Assembly (NCBI RefSeq): GCF_014642675.1 | Contig: NZ_BMIS01000002.1 | Location: forward strand, 367,075-431,074 | Direction of reading: 5' to 3' | Origin: Nesterenkonia cremea | Lineage (GTDB): Bacteria > Actinomycetota > Actinomycetes > Actinomycetales > Micrococcaceae | DNA: 64,000 bases | Shown here: positions 1 through 12,204 of the stretch, one piece after another | Numbering within the stretch: the stretch's first letter is position 1 | Layout of the letters: every line of letters starts with the position of its first letter | Translations under genes and position numbers: made by a program | Notes under the pieces: model-generated | The model's database searches: none | Seen by the model: only the letters and a program-made list of their open reading frames with translations | What the model was told of the DNA's origin: nothing

Positions 1-651
1 GCCCGCGATGTGCTGCTGGCCCAGCACGTGGGCTCGCGGCTGCACATCTGCCACGTCTCCACCCAGGGCAGCGTGGAGATCATCCGCTGGGCCAAGGAGC
101 GCGACATCGATGTCACCGCTGAGGTCACCCCGCACCACCTGATCCTCACCGATGAGCTGGTCCGCAGCTATGACCCGGTGTACAAGGTCAACCCGCCGCT
201 GCGCACCGAGGCTGATGTCCATGCGCTGCGCGCGGGCCTGGCCGACGGCACCATCGACGTCATCGGCACCGATCACGCCCCGCACCCCACTGAGGCCAAG
301 GAATGCGAATGGTCCCAGGCGGCCATGGGCATGACCGGGCTGGAGACCGCACTCTCCGTGGTGCAGATGACCATGGTGGAGACAGGGCTGATCGACTGGC
401 GCCGCGTCGCGGAGATCACCTCCGCCAAGCCCGCCGAGATCTACCGGCACGCCCACCAGGGCCGCCCGCTGGCCGCCGGTGAGGCCGCCAACCTGATCCT
501 GCTGAATCCCGAGGCCAGCCGCACGGTGGACCCGGCCCAGCATGCCTCCAAGGGGCGGAACTCGCCCTTCCGCGGCATGGAGCTGCCCGGCCAGGTGCGC
601 ACCACCGTCCTCAACGGCCGGGCTGTGGTCCGGGAAGGAGCACTGGTATGA
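1..651 (+). CDS. pyrC: Dihydroorotase, 3' part (start lies left of the window)
   Basis: This is the C-terminal half of dihydroorotase, the zinc amidohydrolase that closes carbamoyl-aspartate to dihydroorotate in pyrimidine synthesis. The frame is open from base 1, so the start is outside the window. Visible family signatures are the metal-binding histidine stretch HICHVST, the TPHHL motif and the GTDHAPH motif carrying the catalytic aspartate, followed by the usual C-terminal segment ending in an NSPF-containing loop. The stop overlaps the next ATG by 4 bp, and carA, carB and pyrF follow, which is the normal actinobacterial pyr operon order. The family is certain; only the N-terminal part is missing. 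Confidence 0.96.
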   Translation, partial: ARDVLLAQHVGSRLHICHVSTQGSVEIIRWAKERDIDVTAEVTPHHLILTDELVRSYDPVYKVNPPLRTEADVHALRAGLADGTIDVIGTDHAPHPTEAKECEWSQAAMGMTGLETALSVVQMTMVETGLIDWRRVAEITSAKPAEIYRHAHQGRPLAAGEAANLILLNPEASRTVDPAQHASKGRNSPFRGMELPGQVRTTVLNGRAVVREGALV

Positions 652-1208
652 CCTTCGCCATGACCATGACCTACCTGAACTACTTCTGGGTCTCGCTGGG
701 CGCGATCCTGCTCTTCGGGGCGTTGATCTGGCTGGGCTGGCGTAACCGCAAGCGCCGCCAGTCGCATCTGCCCGCACCGGCTGAGATCCCGGCCGAGGTC
801 ATCGACGCCGAACCGCTGGCCGCCGGTGAGGGGATGGTGATCGGAACCGTCCGCGCCGAGGACTACCTGGACCGTGTGGCAGTCCACAGCCTGGGGCTGC
901 GCACCGACGGCCGCGTGGAGGTCCATGAGGCCGGCGTCGCCGTCCTGCGTGCCGGGGCTCCGAACTTTCTCATCATGCGGGAAGCCCTGCGGCACACGCG
1001 CACCGACCGCGGCGTCGTCGGTAAATTCGTCGAGCGCGACGGTGCGCTCATCATCGGCTGGCAGCTCGGCGACGAGTTCGTGGAGACCGCCTTCCGCGTC
1101 CGCCATGCCGAAGCCCACCAGCAGCTCCTGGGTGAGCTGCAGAAGCTCACCGGCCGTGGAGCAGACGCCCACGGCGACAACCCTGATGAGGAGTCCAACA
1201 CCCCATGA
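648..1208 (+). CDS. PyrC-associated single-pass membrane protein
   Basis: A 186-residue protein with one hydrophobic N-terminal segment (about residues 8-30) followed by a basic stop-transfer cluster (WRNRKRRQ) and a soluble C-terminal domain of about 140 residues. Proteins of this shape sit between pyrC and carA in many actinobacterial pyrimidine operons; their function is unknown to me. It starts with an ATGA overlap on the pyrC stop and its own stop overlaps the carA start, so it is translationally coupled on both sides and part of the pyr operon. No catalytic motif is visible. The role of a membrane protein in this operon is unclear. Confidence 0.85.
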   Translation: MTFAMTMTYLNYFWVSLGAILLFGALIWLGWRNRKRRQSHLPAPAEIPAEVIDAEPLAAGEGMVIGTVRAEDYLDRVAVHSLGLRTDGRVEVHEAGVAVLRAGAPNFLIMREALRHTRTDRGVVGKFVERDGALIIGWQLGDEFVETAFRVRHAEAHQQLLGELQKLTGRGADAHGDNPDEESNTP

Positions 1209-2429
1209 GAATCGAACCGGCTCTCTTCGTCCTCGAGGACGGAACCGTCCATGAGGGAACCGCCTATGGGGCCCGCGGCAGCCGCCTGGGCGAGGCGGTC
1301 TTCTCCACCGGCATGACCGGCTACCAGGAGACGCTGACGGACCCCTCCTACGCGCGTCAGATCATCGTGCAGACCGCCCCACACATCGGCAACACCGGCA
1401 TCAACGACGAGGACCTCGAGTCCCGGAAGATCTGGGTCTCCGGCTATGTGGTCCGCGACGCCGCCCGCCGTCCCTCCAACTGGCGCTCAGTGCGCAGTCT
1501 GGACGAGGAGCTCACCGCCCAGGACGTGGTGGGCATCAAGGATGTGGACACCCGCGCCATCACTCGCCACCTGCGCGACCGCGGCTCCATGCGGGCCGGC
1601 ATCTTCTCCGGCGAGGCGGCCTCGCGCTCCATGGCCGAGCTGGTCGAGGAGGTCCGCAGTCAGCCCGAGATGAAGGGCGCCCGCCTGGCCGAGGAGGTCA
1701 CCGCCGAATCCGCCTATGTGGTGGAGCCGGCCGACCACGGCTGGCAGGGTGAGCCGCTGGCCTCCGTAGCCGCCATCGACCTGGGGCTGAAGAACATGAC
1801 CCCGGTGCGCATGGCTGAGCGCGGCCTGCGCGTGCACGTCCTGCCGGCCACCACCACCTTCGCCGAGATCGAGCAGCTCGACGCCGACGGCGTCTTCCTC
1901 TCCAACGGCCCCGGCGACCCGGCCACCGCAGCCACCCAGATCGGCCTGCTGCGCGCGGTGCTGGATGCGAAGAAGCCGTTCTTCGGCATCTGCTTCGGCA
2001 ACCAGATCCTCGGCCGCGCCCTGGGCTTCGGCACCTATAAGCTGCCCTTCGGCCACCGCGGCATCAACCAGCCGGTGATGGACCACGCCACCGGCAAGGT
2101 GGAGATCACCTCGCAGAACCACGGCTTCGCCGTGGACGCACCCATCGGCGAGGTGGTGACTGCCCCGCAGGAGCAGTACGGCCGCGTGCAGGTCAGCCAC
2201 TCCAGCCTCAACGACGACGTCGTCGAAGGACTGCGCTGCCTGGACATCCCCGCCTTCTCCGTCCAGTACCACCCGGAGGCCGCCGCCGGTCCGCATGATT
2301 CGGCCTACCTCTTCGATCGGTTCGTCGAGATGCTGACCAGCGACCGCGTGACCACCGGCGCCGACACCCTTCCCCCTGAAGACCGGAGGCCGTCGGCCTC
2401 CGCCGAGACCACCGGAGGTTCCGCTCTCC

Positions 2430-2437
<8 letters not shown>
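1205..2437 (+). CDS. carA: Carbamoyl-phosphate synthase small (glutaminase) subunit
   Basis: CarA hydrolyses glutamine and passes ammonia to CarB for carbamoyl phosphate, feeding arginine and pyrimidine synthesis. The 410-residue length is a little long because of a polar C-terminal tail. The N-terminal small-subunit domain is followed by a class I glutamine amidotransferase domain with the nucleophile Cys at about residue 263 in GICFGNQ and the catalytic His at about 356 in QYHPEA. The gene starts 4 bp inside the preceding gene and overlaps carB by 8 bp, so the subunits are translationally coupled. The assignment is secure. Confidence 0.98.
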
Positions 2438-5737
<3,300 letters not shown>

Positions 5738-5741
<4 letters not shown>

Positions 5742-6598
5742 CAGCGGCGGCGGGCGGCCCGGTCGGCTTCGGGGCGAGGCTCACTGCGGCCATGGAGCAG
5801 CATGGTCGACTCTGTGTTGGCCTCGACCCCCATCCGGGCATGCTCGCCTCCTGGGGGCTGAGCGACGACGCCGCCGGTCTGCGCGAGTTCGGGCACCGGG
5901 TCATCGGCGCGGCGGCCGGCCGGGCCGGGGTGATCAAGCCCCAGGTAGCCTTCTTCGAGCACTACGGGGTCTCCGGGATGCAGGCCCTGGCCGAGATCCA
6001 GCAGGAAGCCCGCGAGGCCGGACTGCTGGTGGTGGCCGACGCCAAGCGCGGTGACATCGGCTCCACGATGGCGGCCTATGCCGAGGCCTGGCTGAACCCG
6101 GAGTCCGAGTTCGCCGCGGACGCGCTGACCGTCACGCCCTTCCTGGGCTTCGGCTCGCTCTCTCCCGCCGTGGAGGCCGCACAGCGCTATGAAGCGGGGC
6201 TGTTCGTCCTGGCGCTGACCTCCAATCCGGAGGGCCATGAGGTGCAGCTGGCCCAGCGTGAGCGGGTGACTGTCACCGAGCAGATCGTCCGCGCAGTGGC
6301 CCAGGCCGACGGCGGCACTGCAGAGCGTCAGGGGCGGTTGGCCGACATCGGGCTGGTGGTCGGGGCCACGACGGCCGGGCTGGCCGCCGAGCACGGCATC
6401 GACCTGACCGCCGGCAGCGTTCCCATCCTGGCCCCGGGGTACGGGGCTCAGGGCGCGACGGCACAGAGCCTGCGCGATGACTTCGGCTCCGCCTACTCCC
6501 AGGTCTTGGTGAACGCCTCGCGCAGCATCTTGGCCGCAGGGCCTGATGAGGCGGCGCTGGCGGGGGCCGTGGAGAAGACAGCGGCAGAGCTGGTCTGA
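5738..6598 (+). CDS. pyrF: Orotidine-5'-phosphate decarboxylase
   Basis: PyrF removes CO2 from OMP to form UMP, the last step of de novo UMP synthesis. The 286-residue length and the [10 protein letters not shown] motif, which carries the catalytic Lys and Asp, place it in the longer type 2 PyrF group usual in actinobacteria. The GTG start lies in a GTGA overlap with the carB stop. This is the last gene of the pyr operon here; a separate promoter for the next gene follows after about 70 bp. Confidence 0.97.
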
Positions 6599-6665
6599 AC
6601 GGCCCGACTGTGGTCTGAGCTGGAGCTTCCTGTGTGAAAAGTGGCCTCAGCCGGGTCGTGGGCTA

Positions 6666-6694
6666 TTGCCCCCTGCGAGGATTGCCGCTAGATT
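6666..6694 (+). promoter_or_regulatory. Candidate promoter of mihF
   Basis: TTGCCC at 6666-6671 and TAGATT at 6689-6694 are separated by 17 bp, a good vegetative-sigma spacing. Initiation would be near 6701, giving a leader of about 50 nt before the mihF GTG. This leader contains a C10 tract. Confidence 0.5.
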
Positions 6695-6723
6695 CTGGCA
6701 CATGTGATGTCCGGCGTGCCCCA

Positions 6724-6733
6724 CCCCCCCCCC
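6724..6733 (+). repeat. C10 homopolymer in the mihF leader
   Basis: Ten consecutive C residues lie directly before the mihF ribosome-binding site (GGAGG, 6736-6740). Such a tract can slip during replication and change the leader length, but not the reading frame, since it is upstream of the start. Confidence 0.8.
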
Positions 6734-6750
6734 TTGGAGGAGAATCAACC

Positions 6751-7071
6751 GTGGCTCTGCGAGAACTCAGCAAGGAAGAACGCGATACGGCCCGGAAGAA
6801 GGCTCTTGCGGCACGGATCGAGCGTGCCGAGCTGAAGCAGAGCTTCGGAGAGGGCAAGACCACCTTTGCCGAGGTTCTGACGAAGGCTGGGTCCTCGGAG
6901 GCGGTGGCCCGGCTGAAGACCATCGAGCTCCTGGAGTCCCTTCCCGGCGTCGGCCGTGTGACCGCCGGCAAGGTGCTCGAGGAGCTGGGGATCTCGGAGA
7001 ACCGCCGCATCGGCGGACTGGGTGTGAAGCAGCGTGCTGCGCTGTCGGATTACCTGGACAGCCTCAGCTGA
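6751..7071 (+). CDS. mihF: Integration host factor, actinobacterial (mIHF) type
   Basis: A 106-residue nucleoid-associated DNA-binding protein. I chose the GTG at 6751 because a strong TTGGAGGAGAA ribosome-binding site precedes it and MALRELS is the typical N-terminus; the frame is open further upstream but that would include the promoter. The C-terminal half has the helix-two-turn-helix region LLESLPGVGRVTAGKVLEELGI and the GGLG motif typical of mIHF. Its position between pyrF and gmk is the conserved actinobacterial location. An aldehyde dehydrogenase now separates it from gmk. Confidence 0.94.
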   Translation: MALRELSKEERDTARKKALAARIERAELKQSFGEGKTTFAEVLTKAGSSEAVARLKTIELLESLPGVGRVTAGKVLEELGISENRRIGGLGVKQRAALSDYLDSLS

Positions 7072-7103
7072 GCATTTCGTTGAATGGATGACCCCCTTGC
7101 ACT

Positions 7104-7143
7104 GTGTCGCCTGACACGGTGGACTTGTGATGTTGCACACAAG
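7104..7143. promoter_or_regulatory. Two inverted repeats upstream of the aldehyde dehydrogenase
   Basis: GTGTC-GCCT-GACAC (7104-7117) and CTTGTG-ATGTTGCA-CACAAG (7124-7143) lie in the 95-bp gap between mihF and the aldehyde dehydrogenase gene. Both are perfect dyads and could be operator half-site pairs. A TTGCAC (7097-7102) could be a -35 element, but no convincing -10 is seen. Function is inferred. Confidence 0.35.
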
Positions 7144-7166
7144 CTCTTGTTCTAAGGGGAACTGCT

Positions 7167-8624
7167 ATGGGTCTGCTGGACACCGCCGTATGGGACGGAA
7201 AGATCTTCATCGACGAATGGATGGCAGGATCCGGAGGCACGCAGCCGGTCATCGAGCCGGCCACCTCCCAGCAGCTGGCCACCCAGGGATTCGCCACACC
7301 TGAGGACGCTCAGCGCGCGGCCACAGCTGCCGCCGCCGCACAGAAAGAGTGGGCTGCGAAGAAGCCCGAGGAGCGCGCGGCCGTGCTGCGGAAGGCCGGG
7401 GACCTCTTCGAGCAGAACGCTGAGGAGATCCACTGGTGGATCCAGCGCGAGTCCGGCGGGATCGCCGCCAAGGCCGGCCTGGAGACCCATGTGGCCGCCA
7501 ATGAATGCTTCGACGCCGCGTCCCTGCCCACGCTGGCCCAGGGTGAGGTGCTCTCCTCCAATGACGACCGCTGGTCCTTCGCCCGCCGCCGTCCCCTCGG
7601 AGTGGTCTCAGTCATCGCTCCCTTCAACTTCCCGCTGATCCTGGCCATCCGCGCCGTCGCGCCGGCCCTGGCCACCGGCAATGCTGTGCTGCTGAAGCCG
7701 GATCCGCGCACCACGGTCTCCGGCGGCGTGAGCATCATGCGCGTCTTCGAGGAGGCCGGCCTGCCGGCAGGTCTGCTCCAGTTGCTGCCCGGTGGCGGAG
7801 ACGTCGGCGCCGCCGTGGTCGAGGCTCCCGAAGTCGAGATGGTGGCCTTCACCGGCTCCACTCCCGCCGGCCGCAAGGTGGGGGAGACCTGCTCCCGGCT
7901 GCTCAAGCGGGCCCATCTGGAGCTGGGCGGCAAGAACGCGATGATCGTGCTCGAGGATGCCGACACCGATCAGGCCGCCTCCGCAGCGGCCTTCGGCTCT
8001 TTCATGCACCAGGGCCAGATCTGCATGACCGCCGGGCGGCACATCGTCCACGACGCCCTCTACGACGAGTACGTCTCCAAGCTGGCGGATAGGGCCAAGA
8101 ACCTGCCGGTGGGAGACCCCGCCGAGGCCAGCACGGTGATCGGGCCGATCATCGATGAGAACCAGCTGAATCGGATCGACGAGATCGTCCAGGATGCAGT
8201 CCAGGCCGGGGCCAAGGTGGCCGCCGGCGGCAGCTCCTCCGGAGCCTATTACAACCCCACTGTCCTGACCGATCTGACACCGGACAACCGTGCCTGGCGC
8301 GATGAGATCTTCGGTCCGGTGGCCCCGGTGATCCGCTTCTCCGATGTGGAGGAGGCCATCGCCCTGGCGGAGGACAACGAGTACGGGCTCTCCCTGGGCA
8401 TCCTGGGCGACGTGGGTCAGGCGATGCAGATCGCCGATCGGGTGACCTCCGGCAAGATCCACATCAACGAGCAGACGGTCTCCGATGAGGCCCATGCACC
8501 CTTCGGCGGGTTCAAGGACTCCGGCAACGGCACACGGATCGGCGGAGCCACCACCAATCTGGAGGCCTTCACCGAGATCCAGTGGCTCACAATGCGCCCG
8601 GAGACCGCGCCCTACCCGTTCTGA
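7167..8624 (+). CDS. Benzaldehyde/vanillin dehydrogenase-like aldehyde dehydrogenase
   Basis: A 485-residue NAD(P)-dependent aldehyde dehydrogenase. The cofactor/active-site region shows APFNFPL, FTGST, the general-base Glu in LELGGKN and the catalytic Cys in GQICMTAGR (about residue 290). The N-terminus (LLDTAVWDGKIF) resembles XylC-type benzaldehyde and vanillin dehydrogenases, so an aromatic aldehyde is the likeliest substrate. An AAGGGG ribosome-binding site sets the ATG. It sits between mihF and gmk, where actinobacteria usually have no gene, and so looks like an insertion. It fits functionally with the methoxy-aromatic island 5 kb downstream. Exact substrate is uncertain. Confidence 0.85.
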   Translation: MGLLDTAVWDGKIFIDEWMAGSGGTQPVIEPATSQQLATQGFATPEDAQRAATAAAAAQKEWAAKKPEERAAVLRKAGDLFEQNAEEIHWWIQRESGGIAAKAGLETHVAANECFDAASLPTLAQGEVLSSNDDRWSFARRRPLGVVSVIAPFNFPLILAIRAVAPALATGNAVLLKPDPRTTVSGGVSIMRVFEEAGLPAGLLQLLPGGGDVGAAVVEAPEVEMVAFTGSTPAGRKVGETCSRLLKRAHLELGGKNAMIVLEDADTDQAASAAAFGSFMHQGQICMTAGRHIVHDALYDEYVSKLADRAKNLPVGDPAEASTVIGPIIDENQLNRIDEIVQDAVQAGAKVAAGGSSSGAYYNPTVLTDLTPDNRAWRDEIFGPVAPVIRFSDVEEAIALAEDNEYGLSLGILGDVGQAMQIADRVTSGKIHINEQTVSDEAHAPFGGFKDSGNGTRIGGATTNLEAFTEIQWLTMRPETAPYPF

Positions 8625-8630
8625 GGGCGA

Positions 8631-8636
8631 TAGGAT
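8631..8636 (+). promoter_or_regulatory. -10 element for leaderless gmk
   Basis: TAGGAT lies 7 nt before the ATG at 8644, placing initiation at or next to the start codon. The same arrangement recurs upstream of metK, priA and other genes in the window. Confidence 0.5.
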
Positions 8637-8643
8637 GTGGGGC

Positions 8644-9225
8644 ATGCCTTTGCAGGATCAGCAGCAGCCCACCGTCACCGTCCTCGCCGGCCCGACCTCT
8701 GTGGGCAAGTCCACCTTGAGTCGATACATCCGCAGCGCGTACCCCCAGGTGCACTTCTCGGTCTCGGCGACCACGCGGCCGCCCCGCCCGGCAGAGGTGG
8801 ACGGTGAGGACTACCACTTCATCGATCCTGTGCGCTTCGACGAGCTGGTGGAGGCCGAGGACTTCCTGGAGTGGGCCACGGTCCATAAGAAGCACCGGTA
8901 CGGGACGCTGCGCTCCACAGTCGAGAGCGCGCTGGCCGAGGGCAAGAGCGTGCTGCTGGAGATCGATCTGCAGGGTGCGCGGCAGGTGAGGCAGACCATG
9001 CCGGAGGCTCAGTTCGTCTTCCTTGCGCCTCCGACCTGGGACGATCTGGTCTCACGGCTCATCGGCAGGGGCACTGAGAGCGAAGAGGAACAGCAGCGAC
9101 GCTTGGAAACCGCTAAGATGGAACTTGCGGCAGAACCGGAATTCGACGTGACCGTCACCAATGACGACGTCGAACGTGCCGCAGCCGAACTGGTGAAGCT
9201 CATGGGCTTCGACACAGCCGCCTGA
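8644..9225 (+). CDS. gmk: Guanylate kinase
   Basis: Gmk phosphorylates GMP to GDP. The protein of about 193 residues has the P-loop GPTSVGKST, the GMP-binding [17 protein letters not shown] segment and the [11 protein letters not shown] motif. I prefer the ATG at 8644 because a TAGGAT -10 lies 7 nt upstream and no ribosome-binding site fits; an in-frame ATG at 8635 is the alternative. rpoZ and coaBC follow in the conserved order. Confidence 0.95.
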   Translation: MPLQDQQQPTVTVLAGPTSVGKSTLSRYIRSAYPQVHFSVSATTRPPRPAEVDGEDYHFIDPVRFDELVEAEDFLEWATVHKKHRYGTLRSTVESALAEGKSVLLEIDLQGARQVRQTMPEAQFVFLAPPTWDDLVSRLIGRGTESEEEQQRRLETAKMELAAEPEFDVTVTNDDVERAAAELVKLMGFDTAA

Positions 9226-9280
9226 GGCCGGCACCAGCCACAGACTTTTCCCCGACCGCAACCGAAGGACGCAGTTTCAA

Positions 9281-9544
9281 GTGACCGAGCAGCTCGAAGG
9301 CATCATCAATCCGCCGATCGACTCCCTGATGGAGAAGAACGACTCCAAGTACGCCCTGGTGCTCTTCGCCGCCAAGCGTGCCCGTCAGATCAACGCATAC
9401 TACGCGCAGCTGCACGAGGGCCTCTTCGAGTACGTGGGCCCGCTGGTGGACACCAAGCTCAACGAGAAGCCGCTGTCCATCTCCCTGCGTGAGATCAACG
9501 AGGACCTTCTGGTGAACCACCCCGCAGAGGCACCGGCTTCCTGA
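9281..9544 (+). CDS. rpoZ: RNA polymerase omega subunit
   Basis: This 87-residue omega subunit supports assembly and stability of RNA polymerase. It shows the family core ([29 protein letters not shown], and a C-terminal ISLREI segment). The start is a GTG preceded by GAAGGAC. It lies between gmk and coaBC as in most actinobacteria. Confidence 0.95.
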   Translation: MTEQLEGIINPPIDSLMEKNDSKYALVLFAAKRARQINAYYAQLHEGLFEYVGPLVDTKLNEKPLSISLREINEDLLVNHPAEAPAS

Positions 9545-9575
9545 GCCGAAGAATCTGCTGGAAGACATCGACCTG

Positions 9576-10919
9576 ATGCGCATCGTCCTCGGGGTCAGCG
9601 GAGGCATCGCCGCCTATAAGGCGGTGATCCTCCTGCGCCTGCTCCGAGAGGACGGGCATCAGGTCGACGTCATTCCGACCCCCTCCTCGCTGGAGTTCAT
9701 CGGACGGGCCACCTGGGAGGCCATCAGCGGCCGTCCCGTCACCACCTCCGTCTTCGAAGGGGTGGAGCAGGTCCGCCACGTCCGGCTGGGGCAGGAGGCC
9801 GATCTGGTGATCGTCGCCCCGGCCACCGCAGATCTGCTGGCTCGGACGCGCGCCGGGATGGCCGATGACCTGCTGACCTCCACCCTGCTGGCCACCGAGG
9901 CACCCACGCTGATGGCGCCCGCCATGCATACGGAGATGTGGCAGAACCCCGCCACCGTGGAGAACGTGGCCGTGCTGCGTGAGCGCGGCCTCCAGGTGAT
10001 GGACCCCGCAGTGGGACGCCTCACCGGCAAAGACTCGGGGCCCGGGCGCCTGCCCGAACCCGAGGACATCAAGGCCCGGGTGGATGAGCTCACAGGAGAA
10101 GGCGGTCAGTGGTACGCCCGCTCGCCGCGCAGCGGGCTTGAGCTCCATCCTGGGGTAGGCGTGGTCCAGGGCGAGCCCGACACCGCCCCCTCCGGCCGAC
10201 TCAGCGGCCGCACAGTGGTCGTCACCGCCGGCGGCTCCCGAGAGCCTCTGGACCCTGTGCGCTATCTGGGCAACCGCTCCTCCGGGAAGCAAGGCATCGC
10301 GCTGGCAGCGGAGGCCGCGGCCCAGGGCGCAGAGGTCACTCTGATCACCGGCATCATCGACGCCGAGCTCCCGCATCCGCTGCCGGTGAACCTCACCGTG
10401 CAGAGCGTGGAGACCGCCCAGCAGCTGCAGCAGGCAGTGCTGGCCGCCGCCGAGCACGCCGATATGCTCATCATGGCCGCCGCCGTCGCCGATTTCCGTC
10501 CGGCCGATTACGCCCAGGCGAAGATCAAGAAGACTGAGGACGGCCAGAATCCGGTGATCACGCTGGAGCGGAATCCGGACATCCTGGCCGACTTGGTGCG
10601 GCGTCGCAATGCCTCCGGGCGAGGTCCGGGCGTCATCGTCGGCTTCGCCGCAGAGACCGGCGACGAGAGCACCGACCCGCTGGAGCTCGCCCAGCAGAAG
10701 CTGCTGCGCAAAGGCTGCGAGCTGCTGGTCTTCAACCGGGTGGGGGAGGACCTCGTCTTCGGTCAGGACCAGACCGAGATCCAGATCTTGGCCTCCTTCG
10801 GCGCGCAGGGGGTGTTGGGGGATGCGGACCCGGTGCACGTCACCGGGTCCAAGCGGGAGGCGGCGGTCGCCGTCGTCGGCCGTGCCGCCCAGCTGTTGGA
10901 AGCGACGCAGCAGCTCTAG
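9576..10919 (+). CDS. coaBC: Bifunctional phosphopantothenoylcysteine decarboxylase / synthetase
   Basis: CoaBC carries out two steps of coenzyme A synthesis: ligation of cysteine to 4'-phosphopantothenate and FMN-dependent decarboxylation. The N-terminal flavoprotein (CoaC) domain begins with the GVSGGIAAYKA motif and has the APAMHTEMW active-site loop; the C-terminal CoaB domain begins near residue 205 with VVTAGGSREPLDPVR and contains AAAVADFRP. The 447-residue length is normal. A CoA-biosynthesis gene followed by metK is the standard neighbourhood. Confidence 0.96.
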   Translation: MRIVLGVSGGIAAYKAVILLRLLREDGHQVDVIPTPSSLEFIGRATWEAISGRPVTTSVFEGVEQVRHVRLGQEADLVIVAPATADLLARTRAGMADDLLTSTLLATEAPTLMAPAMHTEMWQNPATVENVAVLRERGLQVMDPAVGRLTGKDSGPGRLPEPEDIKARVDELTGEGGQWYARSPRSGLELHPGVGVVQGEPDTAPSGRLSGRTVVVTAGGSREPLDPVRYLGNRSSGKQGIALAAEAAAQGAEVTLITGIIDAELPHPLPVNLTVQSVETAQQLQQAVLAAAEHADMLIMAAAVADFRPADYAQAKIKKTEDGQNPVITLERNPDILADLVRRRNASGRGPGVIVGFAAETGDESTDPLELAQQKLLRKGCELLVFNRVGEDLVFGQDQTEIQILASFGAQGVLGDADPVHVTGSKREAAVAVVGRAAQLLEATQQL

Positions 10920-10982
10920 GACCAGGCGGGGACACTGCGTCCCCATATGACAGTGGGGATGAACGCCCAGGTGCTCCAGCGA

Positions 10983-10988
10983 TAGGAT
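10983..10988 (+). promoter_or_regulatory. -10 element for leaderless metK
   Basis: TAGGAT is followed by exactly 6 nt and then the GTG start of metK, with no ribosome-binding site, which suggests a leaderless transcript. Confidence 0.5.
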
Positions 10989-10994
10989 GATCTG

Positions 10995-12194
10995 GTGACC
11001 ACTTCTGATTCTCTGCGCCTGTTCTCTTCGGAGTCGGTGACGATCGGCCATCCGGATAAGATCTGCGATCAGATCTCCGACGCCATCCTGGACGCCATGT
11101 TGGCGGCCGACCCGGACTCCCGCGTCGCCGTCGAGACGCTGACCACCACCGGACTGGTGCATGTGGCCGGTGAAGTCACCACCTCCGGCTATGTGGAGAT
11201 CCCGCAGATCGTGCGGAACACACTGCTGGACATCGGCTACGACTCCTCGGCCAACGGCTTCGACGGCGCCCGGGTGGGCGTCTCAGTGAGCATCGGCCAG
11301 CAGTCCCCGGACATCGCAGGTGGCGTGTTCAACTCTCTGGAGGCCCGCGGCGGCGCACAGGACCCCCGCGACGCCCAGGGTGCAGGCGATCAGGGGATCA
11401 TGTTCGGCTACGCCACCAATGAGACCGACACCTACATGCCCACCTCCATCGCGCTGGCGCACCGCCTCTCCGCGCGGCTGACCCAGGTGCGTCAGGAAGG
11501 CGGGCTGGAGTACCTGCGCCCCGACGGCAAGACTCAGGTCACCATCGGCTACGACGGTGCACGCCCCGTGGCCCTGGACACTGTGGTGGTCTCCTCCCAG
11601 CATGACGATCTGATCAGCCAAGAGCAGCTGCAGGCCGACATCTCCTCCAATGTCATCGCACCGGTGATCGAGGCCTCCGGCCTGGACACCGCCGCCCATC
11701 ACGAGATCATCAACCCCTCGGGTCCGTTCGTGGTCGGCGGACCGGTGGGCGACGCCGGACTCACCGGCCGCAAGATCATCGTGGACACCTATGGCGGCTA
11801 CGCCCGCCACGGCGGCGGCGCCTTCTCCGGCAAGGACCCGTCCAAGGTGGACCGCTCCGCGGCCTACGCCATGCGGTGGGTGGCCAAGAACGTGGTGGCC
11901 GCAGGACTGGCCGATCGGGCCGAGATCCAGATCGCCTACGCCATCGGCCGCGCCCACCCCGTGGGCGTCTACGTGGAGACCTTCGGCACCGAGAAGGTGG
12001 ACCCGGTGAGGATCTCCGCTGCGATCAGCGAGGTCTTCGACCTGCGCCCCCTGGGCATCATCGAGGACCTGGACCTCAAGCGTCCCATCTACCGGGAGAC
12101 CGCAAAGAACGGCCACTTCGGCCAGGAGGGCGAGTCCTTCCCCTGGGAACGTCTGGACCGGGTGGAGGCGCTGCGCAGCTTCTTCGACGCCTGA
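10995..12194 (+). CDS. metK: S-adenosylmethionine synthetase
   Basis: MetK makes S-adenosylmethionine from methionine and ATP. The 399-residue protein shows the [16 protein letters not shown] motif near the N-terminus, the [12 protein letters not shown] loop and the [16 protein letters not shown] phosphate-binding segment. The GTG start directly follows a -10 hexamer (leaderless). In related genomes priA follows metK closely; here about 19.7 kb of catabolic genes lies between them. The stop codon forms part of a terminator stem shared with the convergent transporter gene. Confidence 0.97.
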   Translation: MTTSDSLRLFSSESVTIGHPDKICDQISDAILDAMLAADPDSRVAVETLTTTGLVHVAGEVTTSGYVEIPQIVRNTLLDIGYDSSANGFDGARVGVSVSIGQQSPDIAGGVFNSLEARGGAQDPRDAQGAGDQGIMFGYATNETDTYMPTSIALAHRLSARLTQVRQEGGLEYLRPDGKTQVTIGYDGARPVALDTVVVSSQHDDLISQEQLQADISSNVIAPVIEASGLDTAAHHEIINPSGPFVVGGPVGDAGLTGRKIIVDTYGGYARHGGGAFSGKDPSKVDRSAAYAMRWVAKNVVAAGLADRAEIQIAYAIGRAHPVGVYVETFGTEKVDPVRISAAISEVFDLRPLGIIEDLDLKRPIYRETAKNGHFGQEGESFPWERLDRVEALRSFFDA

Positions 12195-12204
12195 TCCTCA
12201 GGCG
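12188..12204. terminator. Bidirectional hairpin between metK and the MFS gene
   Basis: CGCCTGA-TCC-TCAGGCG is a perfect 7-bp stem with a 3-nt loop. The metK stop (12192-12194) is in one arm and the stop of the convergent MFS gene (12198-12200) is in the other. No clear T-tract follows. Confidence 0.55.
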
